From Jonesia quinghaiensis DSM 15701 (GTDB taxonomy: Bacteria; Actinomycetota; Actinomycetes; Actinomycetales; Cellulomonadaceae): a DNA stretch of 64,000 nt. This document shows, piece by piece, positions 29,114 to 37,680 of this stretch. Position numbers and translations under genes: made by a program. Numbering within the stretch: position 1 is the stretch's first letter; the number at the start of each line of letters is the position of its first letter. The notes beneath the pieces are model-generated. The model was given only the letters and a program-made list of their open reading frames with translations. It did no database searches and was not told where the DNA came from. Location: contig NZ_AUHN01000006.1 in NCBI RefSeq assembly GCF_000423205.1, positions 124,001-188,000 of the forward strand. The letters are read 5' to 3'.

Positions 29114-30942
29114 CAGTACTTACGCTCCATTGGCTCGTACCTTGTTTGCACGACGGGTTTAGCGCCGAGCACAACCTTGTAGTCCTCAAAGTCACTGACG
29201 TGTGAGAAAGCCTCGTCGGTGATGTTGCCACCCACAGACGCACCGGGTGGACGGCGATACACCATGGTGTGGTGCATGTAGCGACTGTCGTCACGGTCAG
29301 GGTAGTCCTCGCGGAAGTGCCCACCGCGCGATTCACGGCGGTTCAATGCCGCAATGACAGTTACCTCGGCAATGTCGAGGAGGAACCCAAGTTCTAGGGC
29401 TTCCAACAGGTCAGTGTTGAACATCTTGCCTTTGTCTTGGACTGACACCCGCTGGTAGCGCTCTTGAAGGGTCCTGATATCAGCCAATGCTTGGGTGAGT
29501 GATTCTTCTGTGCGGAACACCTGGGCGTTGGCGTCCATCGTCTCTTGCATTTCACGACGGATATCTGAAACTCGCTCACCCTCAGGGCGAGTGCGCAACT
29601 CTTCAAGTTGGGTGATGACCCACTGTTCTGCAGAATCAGGGAGGTCAGTGAAGGTTGCTGTCTTCGCATATGCAGCGGCTGCGCGCCCGGCACGCTTACC
29701 AAACACGTTGATGTCTAGCAGCGAGTTTGTCCCCAACCGATTTGCGCCATGCACGGAAACACAGGCCACTTCACCGGCAGCGTAGAGCCCTTTAACAACA
29801 TCACTGGGGTTACGGAGAACTTCAGAATCGATCGTTGTGGGGATTCCGCCCATTGCGTAGTGAGCGGTGGGGTACACCGGCACGGGCTCGGTGTATGGCT
29901 CAATGCCCAAGTAGGTACGGGCGAACTCCGTGATATCCGGTAGTTTCGCGTCGATGTGTGCTGGTTCCAAGTGGGTGAGGTCGAGCAGGACGTAGTCCTT
30001 ATTGGGGCCAGCGCCTCTGCCTTCTCGTACCTCGTTAGCCATTGACCGTGCCACGATGTCTCGTGGGGCAAGGTCTTTGATGGTGGGGGCATAGCGCTCC
30101 ATGAAGCGCTCACCGTTCCCGTTACGGAGGATTCCACCTTCACCACGAGCCGCTTCGGAGAGCAGAATCCCAAGTCCAGCCAACCCTGTGGGGTGGAACT
30201 GGAAGAACTCCATGTCTTCGAGGGGCAACCCACGGCGGAGCGCAAGGGCCATCCCGTCGCCGGTGAGGGTGTGAGCGTTAGAGGTTGTTTTGTAGATTTT
30301 CCCTGCCCCACCTGTCGCAAAGACGACGGCTTTGGTTTGGAAAATGTGGATCTCGCCCGTGGCAAGGTCGTAGGCAACAACTCCTGTGGCTGTGACTTCC
30401 TCGCCCGCTGGGACATCGCCAGCAGAGAGGTCGTGGTCCACGATGAGGTCAAGGACATAGAACTCATTAAAGAATTCGACGTCCTGTTTGACGCAGTTTT
30501 GGTACAGCGTTTGGAGGATCATGTGACCGGTGCGGTCAGCTGCATAGCAGGCGCGCCGAACAGCTGCTTCACCGTGATTGCGGGTGTGTCCACCGAAGCG
30601 TCGTTGGTCAATCTTGCCTTCAGGGGTGCGGTTGAACGGCAACCCCATTCGTTCAAGGTCAAGAACTGCGTCGATGGCTTCTTTGGCCATGATCTCTGCG
30701 GCATCTTGATCCACGAGATAGTCACCGCCTTTGACGGTGTCAAAAGTGTGCCATTCCCAGTTGTCTTCTTCGACGTTTGCTAAGGCGGCACACATGCCAC
30801 CTTGTGCGGCACCGGTGTGGGACCGGGTGGGGTAAAGCTTGGAAATAACTGCCGTGCGGGCTTCGGTGGAAGCCTCAAGAGCGGCGCGCATTCCTGCGCC
30901 ACCTGCGCCGACAATCACGACGTCATACTGGTGGAATTGCAT
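29113..30942 (-). CDS. sdhA: Succinate dehydrogenase flavoprotein subunit
   Basis: A 609-residue flavoprotein. The FAD-binding N-terminus is [18 protein letters not shown], and [11 protein letters not shown] carries the histidine for covalent [21 protein letters not shown] is in the second FAD-binding segment. It oxidises succinate to fumarate. A GGAGG site precedes ATG 30942. Its genomic order C-D-A-B is that of the standard actinobacterial Sdh2-like complex. Confidence 0.97.
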   Translation of the reverse strand: MQFHQYDVVIVGAGGAGMRAALEASTEARTAVISKLYPTRSHTGAAQGGMCAALANVEEDNWEWHTFDTVKGGDYLVDQDAAEIMAKEAIDAVLDLERMGLPFNRTPEGKIDQRRFGGHTRNHGEAAVRRACYAADRTGHMILQTLYQNCVKQDVEFFNEFYVLDLIVDHDLSAGDVPAGEEVTATGVVAYDLATGEIHIFQTKAVVFATGGAGKIYKTTSNAHTLTGDGMALALRRGLPLEDMEFFQFHPTGLAGLGILLSEAARGEGGILRNGNGERFMERYAPTIKDLAPRDIVARSMANEVREGRGAGPNKDYVLLDLTHLEPAHIDAKLPDITEFARTYLGIEPYTEPVPVYPTAHYAMGGIPTTIDSEVLRNPSDVVKGLYAAGEVACVSVHGANRLGTNSLLDINVFGKRAGRAAAAYAKTATFTDLPDSAEQWVITQLEELRTRPEGERVSDIRREMQETMDANAQVFRTEESLTQALADIRTLQERYQRVSVQDKGKMFNTDLLEALELGFLLDIAEVTVIAALNRRESRGGHFREDYPDRDDSRYMHHTMVYRRPPGASVGGNITDEAFSHVSDFEDYKVVLGAKPVVQTRYEPMERKY

Positions 30943-30995
30943 CGTAGCCGATGCCTCCTAACAACAAGAGGGTGCGGGCTGACTCTGTGTCTGGG

Positions 30996-31436
30996 TCAGC
31001 AGAATGAGGGAAGTAGATCTGCTGGAGCGTTGGCGGGGCATGGATCGAAGGTGAAAATCACCAGAGTGCCAAGCACGACAGTGAGAATGAATGCACTGTA
31101 CAAGCCGATTTTTAGAATGGCCCGGGTGACGTGCTTTTCTGCGTAGTCATTGATAATTGTGCGTACGCCATTGGTGCCATGGATCATTGCGAGCCAGAGC
31201 ATGAGCAGATCCCACATTTGCCAGAATGGTGATGCCCATTTGCCGCCAACAAAGGCGAAGTCAATACGGTTAACACCCTCACCGACCATCAGGTTGACGA
31301 AGAGGTGACCGAAAATGAGGACAACGAGGATGACACCGGAGCCGCGCATAAAAAGCCAGCCCCACATCTCAAAGTTAGAGCGTGTGATCTTCTTGCGTAC
31401 GTAGGGGGCGCGTGGGTTGTCAATGTTGGCAGTCAT
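30996..31436 (-). CDS. sdhD: Succinate dehydrogenase membrane anchor subunit
   Basis: A 146-residue membrane protein with three hydrophobic helices: GVILVVLIFGHLFVNLMV, then a helix around MWDLLMLWLAMIHGTNGVRTIINDY, then LKIGLYSAFILTVVLGTLVIF. Histidines in helices I and II could ligate haem. ATG 31436 overlaps the sdhC stop by one base (TGATG). An open frame extends upstream but lies within sdhC and is ignored. Confidence 0.92.
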   Translation of the reverse strand: MTANIDNPRAPYVRKKITRSNFEMWGWLFMRGSGVILVVLIFGHLFVNLMVGEGVNRIDFAFVGGKWASPFWQMWDLLMLWLAMIHGTNGVRTIINDYAEKHVTRAILKIGLYSAFILTVVLGTLVIFTFDPCPANAPADLLPSFC

Positions 31437-31816
31437 CAGTGACCTCCGAAAATGTGCGAGAGGTGGCGGGGGAGGAAGCCAGCCATAGTGACAATCACCA
31501 GGCCAACAACGACCCACAGCATGATGCGCTGGTATTTGGGTCCCTTGGACCAGAAGTCCACAAGGATGATGCGCAGGCCGTTGAATGCGTGGAATACGAT
31601 TCCCACGACGAGCCCGGCTTCACCCAGACCCATAATGGGGGTTTGGTAGGTGCCGATGACGGCGTTGTATGCCTCTGGGGAGACACGGACGAGGGCGGTG
31701 TCGAGGACGTGGACAAAGAGGAACAGGAAAATGAGCACGCCGGTTACACGGTGTGCAACCCACGACCACATTCCTTCACGGCCGCGATAGAGCGTTCCTG
31801 CAGGTGCGCTGGGCAC
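31436..31816 (-). CDS. sdhC: Succinate dehydrogenase cytochrome b subunit
   Basis: A 126-residue cytochrome b556 subunit. The family motif YRGREGMWSWVAHRVTGVLIFLFLFVH begins the mature sequence, and FHAFNGLRIIL gives a second conserved histidine. The frame is open much further upstream, but GTG 31816 is chosen as an exact AGGAGG lies 7 bp before it and the family begins here. Its promoter region, shared with the divergent guanylyltransferase gene, holds a CRP/GlxR-like site. Confidence 0.92.
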   Translation of the reverse strand: MPSAPAGTLYRGREGMWSWVAHRVTGVLIFLFLFVHVLDTALVRVSPEAYNAVIGTYQTPIMGLGEAGLVVGIVFHAFNGLRIILVDFWSKGPKYQRIMLWVVVGLVIVTMAGFLPRHLSHIFGGH

Positions 31817-31976
31817 TGTGGCGCCTCCTGGTAGCGAGATCTTGAGCCGGATCTGGTCAGGTGTGGTCCTGTTTCTCAGGACAACATCGTCCATCTCCGC
31901 GTGTGCTTCCACTTTAGTGAATTTTCTGTGCGCTGAGGCACAGGGGTGCCGCGAATCGCAGAGAAAAGGCCCCGTT

Positions 31977-31992
31977 TGTGACTTATCCCACA
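31977..31992. promoter_or_regulatory. CRP/GlxR-like site between sdhC and the guanylyltransferase gene
   Basis: TGTGA, six bases, CCACA matches TGTGA-N6-TCACA at 9 of 10 positions. It lies 161 bp upstream of the sdhC start and 113 bp upstream of the opposite gene. The sdh operon is a reported GlxR target in Corynebacterium glutamicum. The remaining spacer (about 290 bp in all between starts) shows no other gene. Confidence 0.5.
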
Positions 31993-32104
31993 GCATTCTG
32001 TCACTTCCGTGGACTGTCCCGTCTCGATGTCGAGCAACTTATCGCTGTTGACGCGGGACCAGTGGACTCGGGGAGTAGGCAAACCATTGAGTACTCTTGA
32101 CTCC

Positions 32105-33262
32105 ATGACGCCGCACCAGCCTGAACAGACACGACGATCTGCCCGCCCCGTGAGCCCGATCGATGACTTCCATGCTGTGATACCCGCCGGCGGTTCGGGG
32201 ACCCGCTTATGGCCGATGTCCCGCGAGGTGCGCCCCAAGTTCCTTCTCGATCTCACCGGTGCTGGACGCTCGCTCCTCCAAGCAACCTACGATCGCGTTT
32301 CGCGTCTCAGTGGACCACAAAACGTCATGGTCGTCACCGGGGGTGCGCACGAGAAACCCATTCAGGAGCAACTCCCGAGCCTGGCAGACACGGCGATATT
32401 GACTGAACCCTCCCCGCGTGACTCAATGGCGGCCATCGGATTGGCGGCCGCTGTGCTGCAGCAACGCCACGGAGACGTGCTTTTAGGGTCCTTTGCAGCA
32501 GATCATGTCATCACGGATCTCGAAGGATTCGATGCTGCTATCCGTGAAGCGGTTACAGCAGCCCGTCAGGGGTATGTCGTCACCATCGGAATTTCGGCAA
32601 CGCGGCCGTCGACAGCCTTTGGGTACATTCACTCAGGCGAGCTCCTCGATTTACCGGGGTGTACTAGCGTGCGTAGTGTCGAGAGCTTCACAGAAAAGCC
32701 GGACGCTTCAACTGCCCGGAATTATCTATCCACGGGCGAATACCGGTGGAATGCAGGAATGTTTATCTCCAAAGTGTCCGTGCTCTTGGGCCACCTACGT
32801 GACCAGCGACCTGACCTGCACGCCGGGTTGATGACCATTGCCGCAGCCTGGGATACCGATCGCCGCGAGTCCGTATTGGCTGAGGTGTGGCCGCGTTTGG
32901 AGAAAATCGCCATTGACCATGCAGTCGCTGAGCCAGTTGCTCAAACGGGGGGAGTGGCTGTGGTTCCTGGGAATTTTGGCTGGGATGACGTGGGCGACTT
33001 CAACTCACTTGCTGCGTTACTTCCCTCTGATGACAATGCGGGTTCCAAGGTGGTTGGAGACCATCAAGACGTTGTCCGAGTGCAAAGCGCAGGTTCAGTG
33101 GTGGTGCCCAACTCGGGTCGCCTGGTCACGATCCTAGGACTTGATGACGTGGTTGTGGTGGACACTCCAGATGCGCTCCTGGTGACAACTCGTGCGCGAG
33201 CGCAACAGGTCAAGGATATGGTCACTGAACTGCGGGATCGGGGCTTGGAAAACTATCTCTAG
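32105..33262 (+). CDS. Mannose-1-phosphate guanylyltransferase
   Basis: A 385-residue nucleotidyltransferase. The signature AVIPAGGSGTRLWPMSREVRPKFLLDL is the GMP-type pyrophosphorylase loop, and SFTEKPD and NAGMFISK follow. It makes GDP-mannose for cell-envelope mannosides and lipoglycans. It lacks the C-terminal isomerase domain of bifunctional ManC/AlgA. ATG 32105 is chosen since the upstream frame is not conserved-looking; a ribosome site is not obvious. Confidence 0.88.
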   Translation: MTPHQPEQTRRSARPVSPIDDFHAVIPAGGSGTRLWPMSREVRPKFLLDLTGAGRSLLQATYDRVSRLSGPQNVMVVTGGAHEKPIQEQLPSLADTAILTEPSPRDSMAAIGLAAAVLQQRHGDVLLGSFAADHVITDLEGFDAAIREAVTAARQGYVVTIGISATRPSTAFGYIHSGELLDLPGCTSVRSVESFTEKPDASTARNYLSTGEYRWNAGMFISKVSVLLGHLRDQRPDLHAGLMTIAAAWDTDRRESVLAEVWPRLEKIAIDHAVAEPVAQTGGVAVVPGNFGWDDVGDFNSLAALLPSDDNAGSKVVGDHQDVVRVQSAGSVVVPNSGRLVTILGLDDVVVVDTPDALLVTTRARAQQVKDMVTELRDRGLENYL

Positions 33263-33355
33263 CGTGTGACGCGCATGAGGGGAGGCGCGTAGTCGTTGAG
33301 ACTCAACGTGTGGGACGCCAGTGGGGAGAGGGGTCTAAAGGAGTAGGCTCGTTAT

Positions 33356-34564
33356 GTGACATTTCCACTGGCCTCTGCGATAGATGACCTTGCGACAGCG
33401 TTCGAGGACGAGATTCTCTCGTTTCGTCGCGATATCCACGCCCACCCTGAGACGGCCCGGCAAGAGCACCGGACAACGCAGGCTGTTGCTGAGCGCCTGC
33501 GTCAAGCTGGACTCACTCCTGTCCTTTTCAAGGGGACTGGACTCATGTGTGACATCGGTCCAAGTGCTGAAGAAGGGGGCGAATCGCTTATTGCCCTGCG
33601 TGCTGACATCGATGCTCTTCCGCTCCAAGAAACGTCTGGCTTGCCGTTTGCGTCAGTCAATGACGGGGTGAGTCACTCGTGTGGACACGACGTTCACACC
33701 TCAGTTGTGCTGGGTGCGGGGCTCATTTTGGCGCGGCTTGCTCAAGAGGGGCGCCTGACTCAAGGAGTGCGGTTAGTTTTCCAACCAGCTGAGGAAGTGC
33801 AGCCGGGTGGCGCTTTGGACCTTTTGGCGCAGGATGTCTTGGATGATGTGGGGGAGATTTTTGCGGTTCATACAGAACCCAAACTTGATTGCGGATTGAT
33901 TGGTTCTCGGATTGGTCCGATCACTTCTGCCTGCGACACAATCACGGTGACGGTAACTTCTCACGGTGGGCACACTTCTCGTCCACACCTTACTGGCGAT
34001 GTTGTCTATGCCATCGGTGAGATCATCACAGAAGTTCCAGCTGTGCTGGGGCGCCGCTTGGACCCGCGCTCGGGCGTCAATATGACGTGGGGCAGTGTGC
34101 AGGCAGGTGCGGCGCCCAATGCAATCCCAGCATCGGGAATGATCATGGGAACACTGCGATGCCTAGAAGTTAGCGCATGGGAACAGGCAGCTCACGTACT
34201 TAAGGAGACCGTTGCCCACGTGGCGGCAGCTTATGGGGTCGAGGTGGCACTCCATCACCAGCGCGGAGTTCCCCCTGTGGACAACGCTGAATCATGCACG
34301 CTCGACATCGAAGCGGCTGCACGTGATGCTCTCGGCGGTCATAGCGTGACGCTGACAGAACAGTCACTTGGTGGGGAGGATTTTGCCTGGTACCTCACTA
34401 AAGTTCCGGGAGCACTGATTAGACTTGGAACAAGGACTCCGGGTGGGAAAACGTATGATATCCACCGGGGAGATCTGCGAATCGATGAGAACTCGCTTAA
34501 AGTCGGTATGAGGATTCTTGCACGTGTTGCAACGGGAGAAGATGCCCGCCTCGACCGCGTGTGA
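33356..34564 (+). CDS. M20 family amidohydrolase (AmiA/AmiB-like)
   Basis: A 402-residue metal-dependent amidohydrolase. The motifs RADIDALPLQE, SHSCGHDVHTSVVLGAG, VFQPAEEVQPGGA and HTEPKLDCG are those of the AmhX/AbgA/IAA-amino acid hydrolase group. LGGEDFAWYL is near the C-terminus. It removes acyl or aroyl groups from amino acids; the substrate is unknown. In mycobacteria two such genes (amiA1, amiB1) lie near deoD, so its place next to the nucleoside region is conserved. Start GTG 33356. Confidence 0.88.
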   Translation: MTFPLASAIDDLATAFEDEILSFRRDIHAHPETARQEHRTTQAVAERLRQAGLTPVLFKGTGLMCDIGPSAEEGGESLIALRADIDALPLQETSGLPFASVNDGVSHSCGHDVHTSVVLGAGLILARLAQEGRLTQGVRLVFQPAEEVQPGGALDLLAQDVLDDVGEIFAVHTEPKLDCGLIGSRIGPITSACDTITVTVTSHGGHTSRPHLTGDVVYAIGEIITEVPAVLGRRLDPRSGVNMTWGSVQAGAAPNAIPASGMIMGTLRCLEVSAWEQAAHVLKETVAHVAAAYGVEVALHHQRGVPPVDNAESCTLDIEAAARDALGGHSVTLTEQSLGGEDFAWYLTKVPGALIRLGTRTPGGKTYDIHRGDLRIDENSLKVGMRILARVATGEDARLDRV

Positions 34565-34645
34565 TAGGTACGAAACCCACTGAACACAAGGAATCTCACG
34601 ATCCGAGCGCTCTCAGTCCACTGACGGAGCGGACGCTCTCAAGTT

Positions 34646-34668
34646 GGTAACGAATGTGATTCGTTACC
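34646..34668. promoter_or_regulatory. Operator-like palindrome upstream of the BMP lipoprotein gene
   Basis: GGTAACGAAT, GTG, ATTCGTTACC is a perfect 10+3+10 dyad about 185 bp upstream of the lipoprotein start. Its size and symmetry suit a dimeric repressor, but no regulator family is recognised. It is distinct in sequence from the CGTTAAGC motif downstream. Confidence 0.6.
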
Positions 34669-34681
34669 CAATAGAAACTGA

Positions 34682-34699
34682 ACGTTAACGGCTTAACGT
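34682..34699. promoter_or_regulatory. CGTTAAGC-type dyad upstream of the BMP lipoprotein gene
   Basis: ACGTTAA, CGGC, TTAACGT forms a 7+4+7 palindrome. On the minus strand it contains CGTTAAGC, shared with the sites upstream of cdd and deoD. It lies about 155 bp before the GTG at 34853. This suggests the transporter belongs to the same nucleoside regulon. Confidence 0.55.
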
Positions 34700-34852
34700 C
34701 TACAGTTATCTGTAAGGCGGGTCACTGAGGCCCGAATCAAGGAAGGCAGCATGCCGGTTCACCGGAAGCTGCTCTGCTCAACGAGTTGCGACCCCCGCCA
34801 CTGGCGGTGCATCCGCTGAGTTCCCTACCCCAACACACACAGGAGAACTTAC

Positions 34853-35956
34853 GTGAAGAAGTTCGCTCAGATCGCTGCGATTTCCGCAGCGGCAGCACTC
34901 GCTCTGGCGGCATGTGGCGATGCCCCCCAGGAATCCCCAACCAACACCGAGACATCCTCCACTTCAGGTGACACAGCAGAAGCCGTTGACTTCAAGGGTT
35001 GCATGGTTTCCGACGAGGGAGGGTTTGATGACAACTCCTTCAACGAGACGTCATTCTCCGGTTTGCTCCGTGCCTCAGAAGACCTCGGCATCGAAACAGG
35101 TGTAGCTGAATCGGCTGACGCCGGACAGTACATCTCGAACGTTGACTCCATGATTCAGTCCTCATGCGACATCATCTTTAACGTAGGTTTTAACCTTGCA
35201 GACGTCACTGGTCAGTCGGCTGAGGCAAACCCAGACCAGCACTTCGCCATCATCGACTCCGGTGTCGACCCAGCTCGTGACAATGTCAAGCCACTGTTGT
35301 TCAACACTCACGAAGCTGCGTACCTTGCTGGCTACGTTGCCGCTGGTGTGAGCGAGACCGGCACAGTTGCAACCTTCGGTGGTATGAACATTCCATCAGT
35401 CACCATCTTCATGGATGGCTTTGTCGACGGTGTTGCTAAGTTCAACGAAGAGAACGACGCAGACGTTCGCGTTCTCGGTTGGGATAAAGAGAAGCCAGAA
35501 GGCGGCTCATTCACCGAAAACTTCAGCGAAATCGGTAAGGGTAAAGAACTCTCCGAGCAGTTCATTGCGCAGGGCGCAGACGTCATCATGCCAGTTGCTG
35601 GCCCAGTGGGCGAAGGTGCAATGGCCGCTGCTTCTGAGCACGAAGGTGTCTACGTTATTGGTGTCGACACTGATGCTTTTGACAAGTACGACAGCTACCG
35701 TGACATCCTCCTAACCTCAGTACTTAAGGCAATGGACACCGCAGTCTTCGACACGAGCGAGGCAGCTCTTGGTGGTACCTTCGACGCCACTCCTTACGTT
35801 GGAACACTCGAAAACGGTGGCGTTGGCCTTGCTGACTTCCACAACCTTGATTCAGAGGTTCCTGCTGAGGTAAAGACCAAGGTTGAAGAACTCAAGGCAG
35901 CAATCATTGACGGCAGCCTGGTTGTCGAATCACCTTCCGCAACCACGGTTGAGTGA
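34853..35956 (+). CDS. BMP-family nucleoside-binding lipoprotein
   Basis: A 367-residue substrate-binding lipoprotein of the Bmp/PnrA family. The signal peptide MKKFAQIAAISAAAALALAAC ends in the lipobox LAAC with C21 acylated, followed by a Ser/Thr linker. The mature domain has the family's GFDDNSFNE, IDSGVDP and GVDTDAFDKYDSYRDI. Such proteins bind purine nucleosides (PnrA, BmpA, YufN). GTG 34853 has AGGAGA 6 bp upstream. It is the first gene of the transporter operon and precedes a stable hairpin, which may raise its level over the downstream genes. Confidence 0.93.
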   Translation: MKKFAQIAAISAAAALALAACGDAPQESPTNTETSSTSGDTAEAVDFKGCMVSDEGGFDDNSFNETSFSGLLRASEDLGIETGVAESADAGQYISNVDSMIQSSCDIIFNVGFNLADVTGQSAEANPDQHFAIIDSGVDPARDNVKPLLFNTHEAAYLAGYVAAGVSETGTVATFGGMNIPSVTIFMDGFVDGVAKFNEENDADVRVLGWDKEKPEGGSFTENFSEIGKGKELSEQFIAQGADVIMPVAGPVGEGAMAAASEHEGVYVIGVDTDAFDKYDSYRDILLTSVLKAMDTAVFDTSEAALGGTFDATPYVGTLENGGVGLADFHNLDSEVPAEVKTKVEELKAAIIDGSLVVESPSATTVE

Positions 35957-35972
35957 TCTAACTTCACCCTGA

Positions 35973-36011
35973 CGTGTGGCCCCAGAGAGATCCCTCTCCT
36001 GGGGCCACACG
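35973..36011 (+). terminator. Hairpin between the lipoprotein and ATPase genes
   Basis: CGTGTGGCCCCAG (35973-35985) pairs with CTGGGGCCACACG (35999-36011). No T-run follows. Inside a transport operon such a stem more likely stabilises the 3' end of the binding-protein message or attenuates transcription than fully terminates it. Confidence 0.55.
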
Positions 36012-36096
36012 ACCCTAACCCACAGACAAGCAGCAACGAAGCGGCTTGTCCACACGTTGCATTCGCGCATGTAGCGCAACGCGGAAGGCGTAGAGC

Positions 36097-37680
36097 ATGA
36101 AGCTGGAACTACGCGGCATCACCAAAGTCTTTGGCACATTTACGGCCAACGACAGCATTGACCTTGTTATTGAACCAGGACAAGTCCATGCGCTCCTTGG
36201 GGAGAACGGTGCCGGGAAGAGCACACTAATGAACGTCATCTATGGTCTTTACGATCCAGATGGCGGGGAAATCCTCCTGGATGACAAACCGGTGAAATTC
36301 GCTGGACCAGGTGAAGCAATGGCAGCTGGCATCGGTATGGTCCACCAACACTTTATGTTGGTACCTGTCTTTACCGTTGCTGAAAACGTCATCTTAGGTT
36401 TTGAGCCAACCAAGGGCGGGATCATCAGTTTGGGTGAAGCCCGGCGTCGGGTGAAGGAAATCTCTGACCGTTTTGGGTTCAATATCGATCCTGACACGCG
36501 TGTCGAAGATCTTCCTGTTGGCGCACAACAGCGCGTTGAAATCATCAAGGCACTGTCGCATGATGCAAAGATCGTTATTCTTGACGAACCCACCGCAGTG
36601 TTGACCCCTCAAGAAACTGATGAGCTTCTTGAAATCATGCGTCAACTCAAGAACTCGGGAACTTCGATTGTCTTCATCACGCACAAATTGCGTGAAGTGA
36701 AAGCGATCGCTGACAAAATTTCCGTCATCCGCCGCGGTAAGATCGTAGGAAGTGCTGATCCAACAGCGTCGGAGAAGGAATTGGCTTCTGCGATGGTTGG
36801 CCGTTCTGTGTCACTCACTGTGGCCAAAGAAGATGCTCAGCCAGGCGATGTGCGCCTCACGGTGAAAGACCTTTCACTCATTACCTCACAAGGGGTGCCT
36901 CTCCTGCGGGATGTCTCGTTTGATGTGCGCAGTGGTGAGATTTTGGCCATTGCCGGAGTCCAAGGAAATGGACAAACGGAACTGACCGAGACGCTTCTCG
37001 GTATGCACCCTAAAGCTCACGGGAGTGCTCAACTCAACGGAGAAGAGCTCCTCGGTAAATCCATCCGCGAGGTTCTTGACGTCGGCCTAGGTTTTGTTCC
37101 TGAAGACCGTAATAAAGACGGCCTCATTGCTGGTTTCACTATCGAAGAGAACATGATTCTCGACCTTCATGACAAGGCTCCCTATGCGAGGGGCATGAGC
37201 CTCAACGCAAAAGTTATCGAAGAGAACGCTGCAAAGCACATCGAAGAGTTCGATGTTCGAACACAGACATCGAAAAACCTCGCATCGCAACTGTCGGGTG
37301 GTAACCAGCAAAAAGTTGTGTTGGCGCGTGAACTGTCACGCCCGTTGCAACTGTTTATCGCGGCTCAGCCCACCCGTGGCCTCGATGTGGGATCCATTGA
37401 GTTTGTGCACAAGCGTGTGATCGCGGAACGCGACTCAGGCACAGCAGTCATTATCGTCTCCACCGAACTAGACGAAGTACTGGGCCTCGCAGACCGCATC
37501 GCGGTGATGTACGAAGGGCACATTATCGGGATCGTTCCTAAAGATACGTCTCGCGATGTACTCGGTCTCATGATGGCAGGTGTCGACTACGATGCCGCGC
37601 TTACCAAAGCAGCCCAACACGAGACAACACTGTCAGCTGTTAGCGATGAAACAGACATTTCCCGAGGAGGAGCGCTGTGA
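36097..37680 (+). CDS. Nucleoside ABC transporter ATPase (two-domain, YufO/NupA-like)
   Basis: A 527-residue protein with two ATPase domains as in sugar/nucleoside CUT2-like importers. Domain 1 has Walker A GENGAGKST, PVGAQQRVEIIKAL in place of a strict LSGGQ, and Walker B IVILDEPTAVL. Domain 2 has a weaker Walker A (GVQGNGQTE) and LSGGNQQKVVLARELSR with ATRGLD-like AAQPTRGLDV. The degenerate second Walker A is normal for this family. It energises uptake by the BMP lipoprotein and the two permeases that follow. The stop overlaps the next start by 4 bp. Confidence 0.93.
   Translation: MKLELRGITKVFGTFTANDSIDLVIEPGQVHALLGENGAGKSTLMNVIYGLYDPDGGEILLDDKPVKFAGPGEAMAAGIGMVHQHFMLVPVFTVAENVILGFEPTKGGIISLGEARRRVKEISDRFGFNIDPDTRVEDLPVGAQQRVEIIKALSHDAKIVILDEPTAVLTPQETDELLEIMRQLKNSGTSIVFITHKLREVKAIADKISVIRRGKIVGSADPTASEKELASAMVGRSVSLTVAKEDAQPGDVRLTVKDLSLITSQGVPLLRDVSFDVRSGEILAIAGVQGNGQTELTETLLGMHPKAHGSAQLNGEELLGKSIREVLDVGLGFVPEDRNKDGLIAGFTIEENMILDLHDKAPYARGMSLNAKVIEENAAKHIEEFDVRTQTSKNLASQLSGGNQQKVVLARELSRPLQLFIAAQPTRGLDVGSIEFVHKRVIAERDSGTAVIIVSTELDEVLGLADRIAVMYEGHIIGIVPKDTSRDVLGLMMAGVDYDAALTKAAQHETTLSAVSDETDISRGGAL

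Noticed and set aside
31817-31996. Longer sdhC starting up to 180 bp upstream
   Set aside because: The extension is unlike any SdhC, whereas GTG 31816 has a perfect AGGAGG and matches the family N-terminus.
36949-36990. Loss of Walker A in the second domain of the nucleoside transporter ATPase as a sign of decay
   Set aside because: A degenerate second Walker A (GVQGNGQTE) is normal in this CUT2-like family; everything else is intact.
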